Assembly: GCA_905221605.1 (NCBI GenBank)
Contig: CAJNDS010002442.1
Coordinates: 32,501-96,500, forward strand
DNA from: Symbiodinium natans
Taxonomy: Eukaryota > Sar > Dinophyceae > Suessiales > Symbiodiniaceae
Length of the DNA: 64,000 bases
Direction: 5' to 3'
Shown: piece by piece, positions 33,900 through 44,539 of the stretch
How the letters are laid out: every line of letters starts with the position of its first letter
Numbering within the stretch: the first letter of the stretch is position 1
The notes under the pieces: model-generated
What the model was told of the DNA's origin: nothing
What the model saw: only the letters and a program-made list of their open reading frames with translations
Database searches by the model: none
Program-made: the position numbers and the translations under genes

Positions 33900-35950
33900 A
33901 TGTCGTGTTCCCAGCTTGTGGCGTTGTCTCCTTTTCCGAGGCGCAAGAGGCCCCTCCGATCTGAAGCCAGGTAGCGCAAGCCCTGCGGCGCCTCCCATGG
34001 AGACCAGGCGGGGTGTTCGGCTCTACGGTTGCCATCGTTTACAGTTTTAGGGCTCTAAGGGGGTGCAGAGCCCTGTTGGCCTTGCATAAAGTTCGCATGG
34101 TCAGTGAGCGTCAGAACGTCACTCAAGAGCCCAGCGCCCCATAACATGGGCCCTCAGAGCTTCGATGATCCAAAAATCGGTGTAGACAGAGTAAATGGGA
34201 TCATGGGCCCAGGAGTCGCGCACCATGACGACTGAGTCAGGCAGCTCCTTGCGCCCTAAAGGGTTGTGGCCTTCAAGCCCAAAAACCCTCCTGCAGAGGC
34301 TTCCAGCCGGTTTAAAGCAGCCCATGACTCGGGTGCTTATCCTAAATGCGTTTGTGAGCCCCGTAGTTACGTAGCAACCTGCTGCAGTGACCTTTTCTTC
34401 TCGGACACAGGCTTCGCATCGGCACATCACGTGCGCTGTCTGTAGCGCCGACGGAATAAACCAACCAACTCAGCTCTTTGGCAGCTCCTCAAATGGACCA
34501 TGTGCAGTTTAGAAGGCCTTACCACCCGGAGCTTGGAGGGGAATGTTGTGGTCTCTCCAGGACTTAGTCGGGCATCCAAGACCCCAACTAATTGTGGCAG
34601 CTTGCGATTGCCGTGTGCAAGCATACACTAAAACCCCTGGGCTTGGCGGTGCGAAGGTCTGTCTGTTCTTTTCAAGTTGCTTTCGGTCACCGCCGAAAAC
34701 GGCAGCGAATCTAGATTTTAGATGCTCCTTATCCATCTGCCGGCCCTTTTTGTCAAGTGGCCTTTGGCCAGTGATTGACAACACCTCTTATGCCAAGACT
34801 TGTTGAATTCGGGGTTGTCTGTTTGGTCTCGGAGTACTTTGAGAAGGCCTAAGAGGCAAAGATGTCGACAAGAAGTGGACACTTGGCACCCTTGTCACCT
34901 TGTCGCTGAGCAGGGGGCCGCTAGGGCCCTCAGTCTCGGCGACCAGGTAGCAACCCTACGTAGAGGAGCAGGGGGCGGGAGGCTGCCCCCTGTCATTTAC
35001 GTGAGCCTTTGGCGCTATGTCCAGCCTCCGTTTACAAGGCTTGGGATTGCCCCGAGCAGTCTGGAAACTCAAGAGCCATGCCTTTGCACCTTACATCTAT
35101 CCAGCACGCTGCTCTGTAAGATGAAGACGGTGAAGAGTAAGTTTTTGGTGCTCTTAGCTATACTGTGAAGTCCTGATGTTGTCTGGCTTCTGGAAATCAA
35201 TGCGCTACCGACTTGTTGTTTGTTTTTCGGGGGTAGAGGTTCCAGGCTGAGTAGTGCAGATGCTGTTGGGAGATTCTCTGTGGTCTGGGGGGTGTGCTCT
35301 CAAGGGAAATCGTGCTGTGTGGGAATTCTCGGGTGGCGGGCACTCAGCTGGGATAATCAGTGAGATTCTCTGGAGGATGCTCTGCGGGATTTTCTGGGGG
35401 TCGACGTTCCAGGAAAATGTCTGAGGATTCTTCAGGGCCGGGCACTCTAGGATATTTTTGTGGGATTCCCTGTTCCTGAAAATTATGGGCGTTATAAGGA
35501 TAGAGCAGTTCAGGATTTCGACTCAAGTGAACCCTCTTAACTGCAAATCCTTGCCCAAGCCTTGACGGAAGGCAGTGACTTCAATGAATGGCAATTTCGC
35601 ATTACCCTAAGGGGTGCTGCCTTTTGCGAGGCTACGCAGAGAAGCCCACATGCGAACATGGGGCTCTTGTGGCTAGAGGGCTGGTTATCCATCGTCCGGT
35701 GCATGCCGACCAATACACCAGCGAAGGAAAACAAGAGATGCATTCCGGCTGGAGCCTTTAAGTGCTCAGGGATATTCCAGGTTCATGTCTGGTTACGAGG
35801 CTGCGGGTGATGGCCCTGTCGTGCCATGCGCTTTTCATGACGAACCTATCTGCGCATGAGGACACATCTGGGACCGATGAAGTTCACCTTCAACGTTGCA
35901 CCCGTCGAACCGCGTCAACCCTGCGATCCCCCCACCAATGTCAAACCGAC
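33900..35950. other. Stretch with no firm gene
   Basis: Holds weak open patches (34,990-35,130, one frame reading AVWKLKSHAFAPYIYPAR) and a run of loosely repeated GGGATTCTC/GAGGATTCT words at 35,260-35,500. No named feature. Confidence 0.35.
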
Positions 35951-35959
35951 ATGTCATTC

Positions 35960-36650
35960 CCCTGCTCACATGTCCAAGGGTGCTTGCAGCGGGGCGGATG
36001 CCCTCGCCCTTGCCGCCAAGCCGCCTGCAGGTAATCCGACCGCGCGAGGAGTCCTGACGGCCGGCAGCCATCGCCCCTGGCACGACACTTTCGCTGCCCT
36101 GTCCGATCCAGTTCGCAGCGTGCCGTCCCTCGCCAGCGGCGATACGAGCGTGGCATGGCAGCAAAGCGCCCCTCCCAACCGGGGTCACTCCATGACGAGG
36201 TCCAGCCGCCGACGGTCCCTGAGGTTACTCCAGGCGCGGTGGTGTGGGCCAGCCACTGCTGCGGCCCCACTTTGGCCCTCCGAGCGCTGCTCGCGTGCGA
36301 CGTGCATCCACGTACGCTCGACGACCTTTGTGCTCATCGACGAGGTGGCCACACCCCGGGATGGACTGCCCGCCATCCCCGCCAAAACGCCGCGCGGCCA
36401 GCGGAAGCGACAGGCGAATGCGTCGCATAAATGATCATCTCCGGGGGGGGCGTAGCGTGGGGTCACTTGGATGGCCATGAGCCATGCGCCGGCATGGCAT
36501 GGGGCCCAGCCTGTGAATGCACACGAGTGCGGTGAACGGGCGACGAGGAAGGCAGCAACACACGGTCGCGGAAGAAACGGTTCCGAGTACGCGACGCTTG
36601 AAACTGCCATCCATGCACCCACCCGCCAGGCTCAGTGGCGTCAAATTCGG
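35960..36650 (-). pseudogene. Fragment of a plus-lineage LINE 3' ORF, antisense
   Basis: Minus strand at 36,216-36,188 spells RRRLDLVME then stop, and 36,180-36,122 spells GGALCCHATLVSPLARDG. These match the 3' end of the LINE lineage also found at 42.5, 44.6, 46.1 and 46.7 kb. Stops and frame changes show it is dead. Text upstream on the minus strand (to about 36,430) also fits: THVAREQ-like, PPRAWSN-like. Confidence 0.7.
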
Positions 36651-36659
36651 GTCGCCCCC

Positions 36660-37820
36660 CTAGCAACCCCTGGCCGGGTGGCACATCGACCCATCCTTCG
36701 TTTGAGGATCGTTGAGGAGTATCTGCCGACCAGCCTCAGCGGCTCGCAGGCACGCTGGGCCAGTGCCATGTGGAGAGCCATGTAGCAAACCTGCGGCAGC
36801 GGGCCTCGAGGACGTGGCCTCCAGCTCTTCGTCATCCAAACTTTCAACATCTTTCAACCTTATCAACCCTATTCGAAACGCCGCTTCGGCGGACAGGGCA
36901 CGACGTTCAGAAGCATTGGGTGGGGCAGGCGGAGGGCTCGGCTTGGAGCTCCCCAATCCCCGTCTTTCGTCTTTCCGTCCCCCCATCCCCCCATCCCCCC
37001 GTCCCCCCGTCCCCCCGTCCCCCCGTCCCCCCGTCCGCCCCATCCCCATCCCCCCGTCCCCCCGTCCCCCCATCCCCCCGTCCCCCCATCCCCCCGTCCC
37101 CCCGTCCCCCCATCCCCCCGTGCCCTCGTCCCCCCGTCCCCCGTCGCCCGTTTTTATGTCCCCCATCCCCCGTCCCCCTTCCCCATCCGTGCATGGCGTT
37201 CTGATTCCACTACCGACTACTGACGCTGCGACGAGTGCAACATATTCATCCACCATGCTAGGCGTCGGAGCCCACAGCCTGGCCTGTGTGGGCCCGGCCG
37301 ATTGGAGAAGCTGCAGGCGGCTCCGTTGGCTCAACGTCGGCATTGCCCCGCGCGTCGGAGTGAGCGTGCCAGCACTGATGGGTTGGGCAGCGCCAGCGGC
37401 GTCAGGGCCCAGCGAATCACAGGTGGGTGCGGGCAGCAGCCGTCGCAAGTCGTCAACAAGCCTTTCGAGAGCGCCAACCACAGGAGGGCCTAGAAGCAGC
37501 ATCAGCAGGACCTCCGGCAAAGGCGCCACGAGATTCTGACCCTCATGCTGAACCGCAATTGCGGGGAGCAGCTCAGCAAGGGACGTGACGTGTGCCTGTC
37601 GCGGCCCAACCCAATCCCGAAAGCGGGCCTGAAAGCCCGGCAACGGTGCCACGGCCGCAGGGCCTGACGGCGGCATCGGCACGACCGGCGAATTGGGCTG
37701 GAAGTCGAGGAGGGCTGCTGGCACAAGCTTGAAGAGGCGCCGCCGCTGATCCAGAGCGCGACAGCAGTGCCGCGCAGGCGCGCGCAACGCATCAAGAAAG
37801 ACCTGGCTTCGAACGACCAT
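36660..37820 (-). CDS. 386-codon minus-strand ORF with G-rich repeat, origin unknown
   Basis: A long open frame: Leu/Pro/Ala-rich N-terminal 220 residues, a GD/GG-rich repeat of about 60 residues ([10 protein letters not shown] units) encoded by the minisatellite at 36,975-37,145, and a 100-residue tail. It lies directly upstream, on the same strand, of the LINE 3' fragment at 36.0-36.6 kb and could be part of that decayed element. The high GC content and the repeat keep several frames open, so a real protein is not certain. Confidence 0.35.
   Translation of the reverse strand: MVVRSQVFLDALRAPARHCCRALDQRRRLFKLVPAALLDFQPNSPVVPMPPSGPAAVAPLPGFQARFRDWVGPRQAHVTSLAELLPAIAVQHEGQNLVAPLPEVLLMLLLGPPVVGALERLVDDLRRLLPAPTCDSLGPDAAGAAQPISAGTLTPTRGAMPTLSQRSRLQLLQSAGPTQARLWAPTPSMVDEYVALVAASVVGSGIRTPCTDGEGGRGMGDIKTGDGGRGDEGTGGWGDGGTGGWGDGGMGGRGDGGMGMGRTGGRGDGGTGGRGDGGMGGRKDERRGLGSSKPSPPPAPPNASERRALSAEAAFRIGLIRLKDVESLDDEELEATSSRPAAAGLLHGSPHGTGPACLRAAEAGRQILLNDPQTKDGSMCHPARGC
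36975..37145. repeat. CCCCGTCC/CCCCATCC 8-bp minisatellite
   Basis: About 20 tandem units of CCCC(G/A)TCC with occasional changes. Very G-rich on the minus strand. Confidence 0.95.
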
Positions 37821-38095
37821 GTGTTGTGGTCAGGAAATGAGACATAATACGTGACGTAACAGGATCACCACACACAGCAACAACAAAATGCATCAAACAG
37901 GTGAGACGGGTGTACGTGTCGCAACACGGAATAATCGCATCCTCGACCATCGCACCCGGGCTATTCGAAACACGGCACGCTGCCGTAGCGAGCGACAAAG
38001 TACACCTCAAGTCAGTCAAGTCAGGCCTGAAAGCCCGTGGGCAGTCCATTTAGGGCTAAGGCAAATTTAGCATAAACTATACAGAAAAGCAGCGC

Positions 38096-38590
38096 TCACA
38101 CGTGGTCCAGGAAGGACAAAAAACCCGAAAACAGTGTTGACCATCTCGCCTCATCTTGGGCTTCAAGTTGCCAGTTCTCACATCGTTTCCACCGACAGAA
38201 GTTATGAAGCACGGAATCCCACTGGTACCTGGGTCGCCCCATGCGACGAGACCAATTCGGAACCCAGCTCAAAGCACGTCTGACCCACCGATCAGCAGGT
38301 AGGGAAACCATATATTGCACAAATCGCCAGTAAGAGCGCAAGCATCGGTCAAACCAGGTCGAAACGTTGCATGCTTGTATCTGCTCTGAAACACGGCGGT
38401 TCCAACCATGCAAGATCACATGCCATTCTACGGACCAGTCTGTGCCAGATGGTGCCATCGACTGGCAAAAAATGCTTTGAATGTAGCTTGCACATGATGT
38501 TCAGTATCAACTGCATGCAAGGCAAACATCCCAACCACTTATGCGAATCTTCTCTGTTTAGTACATCCACGACCAAACCTCAAACCATCG
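38096..38590 (-). pseudogene. Minus LINE, C-terminal domain
   Basis: In overlapping frames: VLNREDSHKWLGCLP, LHSKHFLPVDGTIWHRL and, to the stop at 38,096, WFDRCLRSYWRFVQ ... SWVPNWSRRMGRPRYQWDSV. The RxGRPxxxW ending is usual for this LINE type. One frame change lies near 38.45 kb. Confidence 0.7.
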
Positions 38591-38622
38591 GCGTTGACAA
38601 GACGGTGGCTGTGCTTCTGTGG

Positions 38623-38925
38623 TTAAACCTTGGTTTGTGTTGGGTTCAAAAGAACCACTGCGGCGAGAGCCTGGACGATTGCATCCAAAATCCGTGCAGC
38701 TTCGTCCCGTGTCATGGCGAACAATAAAGTATCGTCAGCCAAGCGCAAGTCAAGCGGTTCTGCAAGCCCATCCTGAAAATCAATACCCAAGTGTCCAACA
38801 TCATTTCGCCATGCAACCAGTGCAACTTCCAAGACGCAACCGAATAGTCGGGGACTGAGAACACAGCCTGTTTCACCAATCACTGTACCAGTTTTGTGTT
38901 GGTACAAACATTGTAACAACCAAAC
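38623..38925 (-). pseudogene. Minus LINE, second half of reverse transcriptase
   Basis: Reads WLLQCLYQHKTGTVIGE, then CVLSPRLFGCVLEVAL and LADDTLLFA, the catalytic Asp-Asp box in LADD form. The usual GVRQG block before CVLSPRLF is missing, so a small internal deletion is likely. The 38,925 end abuts the inserted plus-strand element; its missing first half is at 43,060-43,728. Confidence 0.85.
38915..38925 (+). repeat. Probable target-site duplication, left copy (AACAACCAAAC)
   Basis: Eleven bases that match 43,048-43,059 with one substitution or indel. Joining the sequence left of here to 43,060 restores the minus-strand RT frame. Confidence 0.55.
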
Positions 38926-38972
38926 CAGCCGTTTTCGTTCACAGGTTGCCCGGCAGCACACGCTTCGACGCA

Positions 38973-39640
38973 ATGGCTTGCCACGTGTGCCACACTCGCG
39001 CCGCAGTGGATGGTGGCGCGTGCGATTGTTGCGAGGCCGTGCGCCGCCTCCAGCGCATGGTGCACTCGCCGGCGCTGCCGCCATGGCCGCCACAGCAACT
39101 TTGCTGTTCGGGGTCGCGTCCGCGTTGGCCCTCTTTGCTCAACGAGCCTCCGCGTCGGACAGACAGCAGAGAGCCGAGCAGGGAGCGCTCGCGCAGCCCG
39201 CGCCACTCGCCCGAGCCTCCGAGCCGTCGCCGTGAAGATGGGCCGGAACCGGAGCACCGTGGTCACGAGACGAAGCCATGGCCATTGTGTTGGCGGCCAA
39301 GGGCTCTTCCCATAAGGGCCGAGGCCCCGGCAAGGGCTCCGGCGAGGGGCAAAGCAGCCGCCGCTGGGGATGAGCCATGGCGTCTTACGAGGCCTTCTGC
39401 TGCGGGTCGGGGAGGGACGCCAACGTGTCCTTGGGCGAGCGTGCGCGTCGGAGAAGCGAGCCGCCCGGGCCCACCGGATGAGACTACACAGGTAGGCAGG
39501 CAGCGTGAGCGGGCGTGGCGGGCCCTACAGGGCGTCGTGACAGGAAAAGAACCCCCAGGTCCAGATGGGCCGGTAACACCGGAGTTCGCCCCGCGTGCCT
39601 GGCCCCGACGCAACAAGTGCATGGCAAAGTGGGGCCGCCA
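38973..39640 (+). pseudogene. Plus LINE ORF1 region, zinc-binding N-terminus
   Basis: Starts MACHVCHTRAAVDGGACDCC: a CxxC...CxCC cluster that could bind zinc. An Arg/Ser/Pro-rich linker follows and then VRVGEASRPGPP, a motif recurrent in dinoflagellate retroelement proteins. Continuation (VPLLLHAAGLLEDEAARAWE) is in the +2 frame from about 39,640, so a frameshift lies between. Confidence 0.7.
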
Positions 39641-40386
39641 ACCACCCACGGGCAAGGCACACTGTCCAGTTACGACGTGCCGCTTTTGCTTCATGCCGCG
39701 GGGCTACTGGAGGACGAAGCAGCCCGAGCGTGGGAGTCGTTGCCTTGGTTTCGTGCCAGCCGGGCTGCCTTGGGGAACCGCCCGCGGGTGCCACTCCAGG
39801 AGCTGGAAGAAGCTGTGGCCCAGCAGGCGCGGGCAGGTGCCGGGGCCACAGACGCAGAGGCATTCCGTAGGCCCCGCTCAGCGGCACCGTCGGCGGGCGT
39901 CCCCCTTCAGGTCGCCGTTGCCGCGCTCGCTTCCCCGGACTACTATCTGCCAGCAAGCGCGCAAGAGGCTCTCCTTGTGTGCTATGCGGGGGAGGGGGGA
40001 GCCGCGGCTATCGCGCATGGGGCCGCGGCCTTCCCACGCCCTGTTGGCGTGACAGACAACGGTGGTCTGGCTGGGCGCGACGTGGATGCCTTGATTGCAG
40101 GAGTCGGCGGCGGTGCGAGGACGGGGAAGACGCGGTCGGGGAGGCCGAGGGAGGGGACGGCGGAATAACCCCGTGGCCGCTACGGCTACGGTGGCGGTCG
40201 CCCCCACGCAAATCGACAGTGACAGTGACCTACCCACCGCGCCGCAGCCCACGCCGAGCCAGGACTTGGGCCGCCGAGTCGCCCTCCCAGCGCTGCTCCC
40301 GCGCATGCGTGATGTCGATCTCGAGGAGGAGGTTACCCGCCGAGCGTTTACATTCCTAAGCCCCGCCCCGGCAGCTCCGGGGCGTT
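39641..40386 (+). pseudogene. Plus LINE, middle region
   Basis: Frame of 39,515-40,168 (Ala-rich, LLEDEAARAWESLPW), then a shift to the frame of 40,095-40,481, where an RGRGRRGRGGRGRGRR basic stretch is followed by RMRDVDLEEEV. Likely nucleic-acid binding linker ahead of the RT. No endonuclease motif (GDFN, SDH) is visible in this element. Confidence 0.55.
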
Positions 40387-41782
40387 TTGCGGAACGCGAT
40401 GCGTGTCGCACTCGAGGCAGTGCGGGATGCAGAGGGTGCGGGGGAAATAGATGGGTGGAAACTTTTCCTCCTCGCACCTAGGATGCTGCTGTTCCGCAAA
40501 CCGGGTTGTACCCGCGTGCCGGCGGAGGAGCTACGGCGCGGCGGGCCCTTCGGGTTGCATCTGCGCGTTCTCCTCGTCGATGAGCACACCACGGAGCTCC
40601 TGGCCTTGGCGGCCGCCAAGCTCGCACAAGGCGCGGTCCCGCCTGAATTCGTCTGCGCGTTGCGTCGAGGCCGCATCGTCGCACTGACGAAGCCCACGGG
40701 CGGCGTGCGCGCATTAGTTATGGGCGATATGGGCGATGTCTTCCGACGTCTCGTCGCGCACCTTGGCGCAGCAGTTCGGGAAGGCCTTCCGGGAGGCCTG
40801 TGCTCCTTTCCAATATGCGCTGAGCACAAGAGCGGGGCCTGAGGCCGTGGTACGAGCCCTCCGCGTTGCCACAGAGACCGACCCCGGACAACGGTGCTGA
40901 GCATTGACGGCGTTGGTGCGTATGACCACATCTCCCGGGCGAGCATGCTCGATGCCCTGCGGGGGCACGCTACTTTGGAAGGCCTCCTTCCGTTCGCGGC
41001 ACTCTTCTATGGGCAAGCCAGCTGCTACGTGTTTTATGACAAAGGGGGCGTGGGGCACGACGTGTGGCAAGGCGAGGGTGGGGAGCAGGGTGACCCCCTG
41101 ATGCCGGGGCTGTATGCGTTGGGACAGCACTCGGCCCTGCTCTCCATCCACGCCCAACTGCTGCCCACGGAGAGGCTGCACGCATTCCTCGACGATGTGT
41201 ACATCACGAGTAACCCGGAAACGACGTATGCACCCTCTTTGTTGAGATATTGTCTTGATATCTGGGAGCTCCTTTGGAGCAACCAGTTGTGTTCGCAACG
41301 TCGATCCTTGCATCCTTTACGCGTTTTTGCTTTTTGTACGTCTTGCATCGCGCGTCTTGGCGAGACGACCGAAGCGTTTGGTGTCCGCATTCGGCTTCGC
41401 GGTCCCCGTGTTACACATTGCTCAGGAAGCCCTTGGCACGCGGGCAAATGTTCAAGTCCACCTTGGCAAGACCAGGGCTTGGAACGCGGCCGGGAAGGAA
41501 CCGCCGGGACTGGTGGCGGCTGTGCCCGTGGCTGCGCACGAACCCCCTTGCTGGACCGGCAACTGGGCACTGCCGCCGGCCCAGCAAGGCTTCATCGTTC
41601 TCGGCAGCCCCCTCGGTAGCCGCGAGCTCGTGGTTGCCGCGCTGGCAGACAGGCGTTCCAAGCATGACGAGCTCCTGGCCCATCTCCCTGCCATGCAGGA
41701 CATGCAGTCCGCGTGGCTGCTACTCCTGCTGTGCGCGGCCCCACGGTGCCAGTACCTCCTTCGCACGGTGCCGCGAGCGTGA
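40387..41782 (+). pseudogene. Plus LINE reverse transcriptase
   Basis: RT lead-in KLFLLAPRMLLFRKPG, PPEFVCALRRGRIVALTKPT and MGDVFRRLVAHLGAAV in the frame that stops at 40,842; then, after a frameshift, QYALSTRAGPEAVVRAL, TVLSIDGVGAYDHISRASML, GEGGEQGDPLMPGLYAL and LHAFLDDVYITS. After about 150 extra bases (41,235-41,390) and another shift it continues NVQVHLGKTRAWNAAGKEPP and AWLLLLLCAAPRCQYLLRTV. Catalytic Asp residues are present, but the ORF is broken in at least two places. Confidence 0.85.
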
Positions 41783-41799
41783 CTCAGCCGTTGCGCGTT

Positions 41800-42988
41800 G
41801 CCTCGCCGTCCTCCTGTCGGGGGGAAATGAGCCCATGGATCTCCCCGCGCTAGCGCAACGGCGAGCAACCCTGCCGCTGCGCATGGGTGGCCTCGGCTTC
41901 GCCTCTGCGGCGGAGCATCGGCATGCGGCTTACTGGGCATCCTGGGCGGACACAGCTGTGGCGCTGAGGGAACATCACCCGGGCACATTGGCCGAGCCGA
42001 TGCTGGCGGAGGCGCCCGATGTCGCGCCTAGTGCCAGGGAGGCTCAGCAGGCGGCCGGGCTGTTGCGAACGCTCGGCCTCGACGTGCCGACATGGGCCGT
42101 GTTGTGCCAGGGAGCGCCGCCGCGCGCTCACCCCGCCCAAGCGGCCGGCCCACCGGCCCGTAAGGGGTGGCAGCGGTACGCCAGCGCTGTCGACCAGCGC
42201 GCGTTCGAGACGCTTTTCAGTGACCTTGATCCTGCGTCTCGTGCGCTGCTGCTGTCGCAGGGGGGGGATGGTGCCGACCTCGTCGTGCCAGATGCGGAGT
42301 ACCGCGTCATGCTGCTCCGAGTTGTCGCTGCGGCCGGGCCCTTGATACCCTGGGATCACCGCGCAGCTTGTGCGCAAGTCGGGGTGCTCGCACATCGTGC
42401 GGGCCCACTCGAGCGGGCAGTGGCGCGCATTTGCCGAGAGGCCGGAGCACGCGTGGCGGCCAGCGTCGCCCTCCGCGATCTCAACGTTGACGTCCCTGCC
42501 ACAGACGGGCGCCGCATCGAGGTCGTGGCCAACGGCCTGCCCCTGTGCGGCGCCCAGATCGCGGTCGACACGACGCTCGTCGGCTTACTGCAGAGGTGCG
42601 GAGAGCCCCGTCCCGGAGCCGACGTTGAGCCTGGTTGCGCGCTTCGCCACGCCGAGGCGCGCAAACATCGCACGTACCCGGAGCTGCGGGCTGGCGGGCA
42701 AGGGCGTTGTCGGTTGGTCGTCTTCGGCATGGAAGTCGGAGGACGATTCAGCCCCAACGCCCTGGCCTTCATCCACGTGGACGAGCGCGTGCGCCGTGGA
42801 ATGCGGCCGCGGCCGGCCGGGCGCTCACCCGGCGGTGGCATTGCCTTGCGCCATTGGCGGCACTGCGCGCACACGCGCAAACGCTGCGCGAGCTGCCGGT
42901 GCAGTCGTGCGACGCGGGGGATGACCGGGAGCTGCCGCTGGGGGAGTTGCTCGCCGAGCGCCCAGGGCAGCCGGACTGTGAGCCCTGA
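41800..42988 (+). pseudogene. Plus LINE 3' ORF end
   Basis: Reads PLRMGGLGFASAAEHRHAAY, RIEVVANGLPLCGAQIAVDT, HAEARKHRTYPELRAGGQGR and VVFGMEVGGRFSPNA in one frame. Near 42.85 kb the coding frame shifts to one ending LPLGELLAERPGQPDCEP with a stop at 42,988. The unshifted frame has no stop and reads through the tail into antisense flank up to 43,319, which is why a 681-codon frame appears. Confidence 0.75.
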
Positions 42989-43047
42989 CGGTAGCCCGAC
43001 CCTTGAACCCAGGACAGCGGGTGCAAAAAGGAGCGAGGAAAAAACAA

Positions 43048-43059
43048 AACAACAAAAAC
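43048..43059 (+). repeat. Probable target-site duplication, right copy (AACAACAAAAAC)
   Basis: Partner of 38,915-38,925. It directly follows the A-rich tail, so part of the match could be tail sequence. Confidence 0.5.
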
Positions 43060-43728
43060 AATATGATTTGAAACGCCGTGTCGACGAAGAGCGTCCCACA
43101 ATGCAGCCCAATCTACCCGGTCGAACGCTTTGGATAGGTCCAGAGAAATCACCCAAACAGGATTACCGCATTGCAACGTTTTATCGAGAACAACGTTTGT
43201 TGTCAACAAGTGTTCTTCAACACGTTGGTGGGCGCGAGAACCATGCTGCTCCTCCGGCTGTGATGCTTCCAACGTATCTTCAATGCGACCGAGGAGGCAA
43301 TTCGCATTTGTGTGTTTAGGCAACATCTGAAATAAGGTCCGCGCAGAGGATATGATTGCAAACATGAAGCAATGCATGTAAAAAAAGTCTTCGGGAAAAT
43401 ATCCCAAGAGCTCGGCAGCACGTCCAGCCTCGTCAGTCGCCCCGCTAAGTTTCATGCGGTGAATAGCCTGGTGAAGCGCTTGTACATCGAAGGGTGGCTC
43501 TGATAAACTAGGCGCTTCATCATCATCTGGATGTGGCTGTTGGGTCTGCTTCCGGCCAAGCGTCTCACTCAAGCCTCGCATGAATTTCCACTTGGACTTG
43601 TCGCATAAATGCTGTGATGTGGCTGAGGATCTCCGCAATCGCATCTCACGGCGCTGAGTTCTTCGAATTCGAAAGGACAACTGTTTGCGTGAGTCTGGAT
43701 TGTGCAAATTTCTCCTCTGGATACCCAA
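43060..43728 (-). pseudogene. Minus LINE, first half of reverse transcriptase
   Basis: Reads HRMKLSGATDEAGRAAELLG, then LEASQPEEQHGSRAHQRVEE and VWVISLDLSKAFDRVDWAAL (RT block A with catalytic Asp), up to HGVSNHIV at 43,060. Part of the fingers region between LFQMLPKH and CLLGRIED looks shortened. The protein resumes as WLLQCLYQ at 38,925. Confidence 0.85.
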
Positions 43729-43732
43729 ATGT

Positions 43733-44337
43733 TTAAAGTAAGAGGACGGCTGGAAGGAGTTTCGTCGTTTTCCGCTCGTGCCCCCCCTTCTTTCCTGCTT
43801 TCACCAAACATTCTTCCAATGTGGACACGCAAACCTCTTCACACCCCGCCAAAGCTGTAGACAACGCGGCCTGGAACACGGAACGCTTCCCATGTTGATC
43901 GCGGTGAGGCTTCCAAAATCTCAGTCCCCGGCGCTTGCGGATGCACGGTCGTCCTGCCGCGGGCAATTGTAGCACGCTGTGAACACAACGATGATCCAAA
44001 CCAATAGGAAGGGCCCAATCAACCTGGGTATGCACAACCTGCAAATGTGAGGAGATCAATATGAAGTCCACTTGCACACGTTCTCCGTCCATCTATCGAC
44101 GGCATGTCCAACTGTTTGCGCCAAATATCGGGTCAACGAAGCGGTTTGAAATTGAAGCCCGTAAGAAAGCGCCCATGATGCGAGAGTAATTCCACGAATA
44201 TTCCGCTGGCCTAGCCCACAAACTCCCATTGATGGTTCATCACCGGCTTGCAAATGACCAAGGCTAGCATTGAAGTCCCCACCTAGGACGATATCTGCAT
44301 CATCACGAACACAATTGTCAAGCACAAGTGACAGCAC
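43733..44337 (-). pseudogene. Minus LINE, C-terminal half of APE endonuclease
   Basis: VLGGDFNASLGHLQAG (catalytic Asp/Asn) in the frame that stops at 44,056; then, shifted, RVQVDFILISSHLQVV and LPIGLDHRCVHSVL (DH box) running to 43,733. The GDFN and DH motifs are diagnostic of AP-type endonucleases of LINEs. Confidence 0.8.
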
Positions 44338-44530
44338 ATCATATACCTCCTACACGGCATCATCTGAATCCCAACTTGTGGGAAGGTATACCACCACAAA
44401 AGCAAATTTTTTGGTCCCTTTGCAACAACGTAGCAAACAAACCCGAGGCGAATAAGCATAAAAGGAAATGTTGCGTCTGCCATGTCTTGGACATGCAGAT
44501 GCCAACAACTTGTCCCCGTGAGCCGCCACT

Positions 44531-44539
44531 GAAAAACAC
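44531..44539 (+). repeat. Target-site duplication, left (GAAAAACAC)
   Basis: Perfect 9-bp match to 44,942-44,950. Confidence 0.85.

Larger units (their letters stand above)
38926..43047 (+). mobile_element. Plus-strand LINE nested in the minus-strand LINE
   Basis: A 4.1-kb GC-rich element. It starts with a zinc-finger ORF1 at 38,973, carries a reverse transcriptase ORF (block A SIDGVGAYD, block B GEGGEQGDPLMP, catalytic AFLDDVY) and a long 3' domain with RIEVVANGLPL and GMEVGGRF, and ends in an A-rich tail (GCAAAAAGG ... GAAAAAACAAAACAAC). Several frameshifts interrupt the ORFs. Its flanks read as one continuous gene on the other strand, which sets the borders to within a few bases. Confidence 0.85.

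Noticed and set aside
43020-43319. End of the 681-codon plus-strand ORF
   Set aside because: Past 43,047 it reads antisense through the minus-strand LINE RT, so this part is not protein of the plus-strand element.
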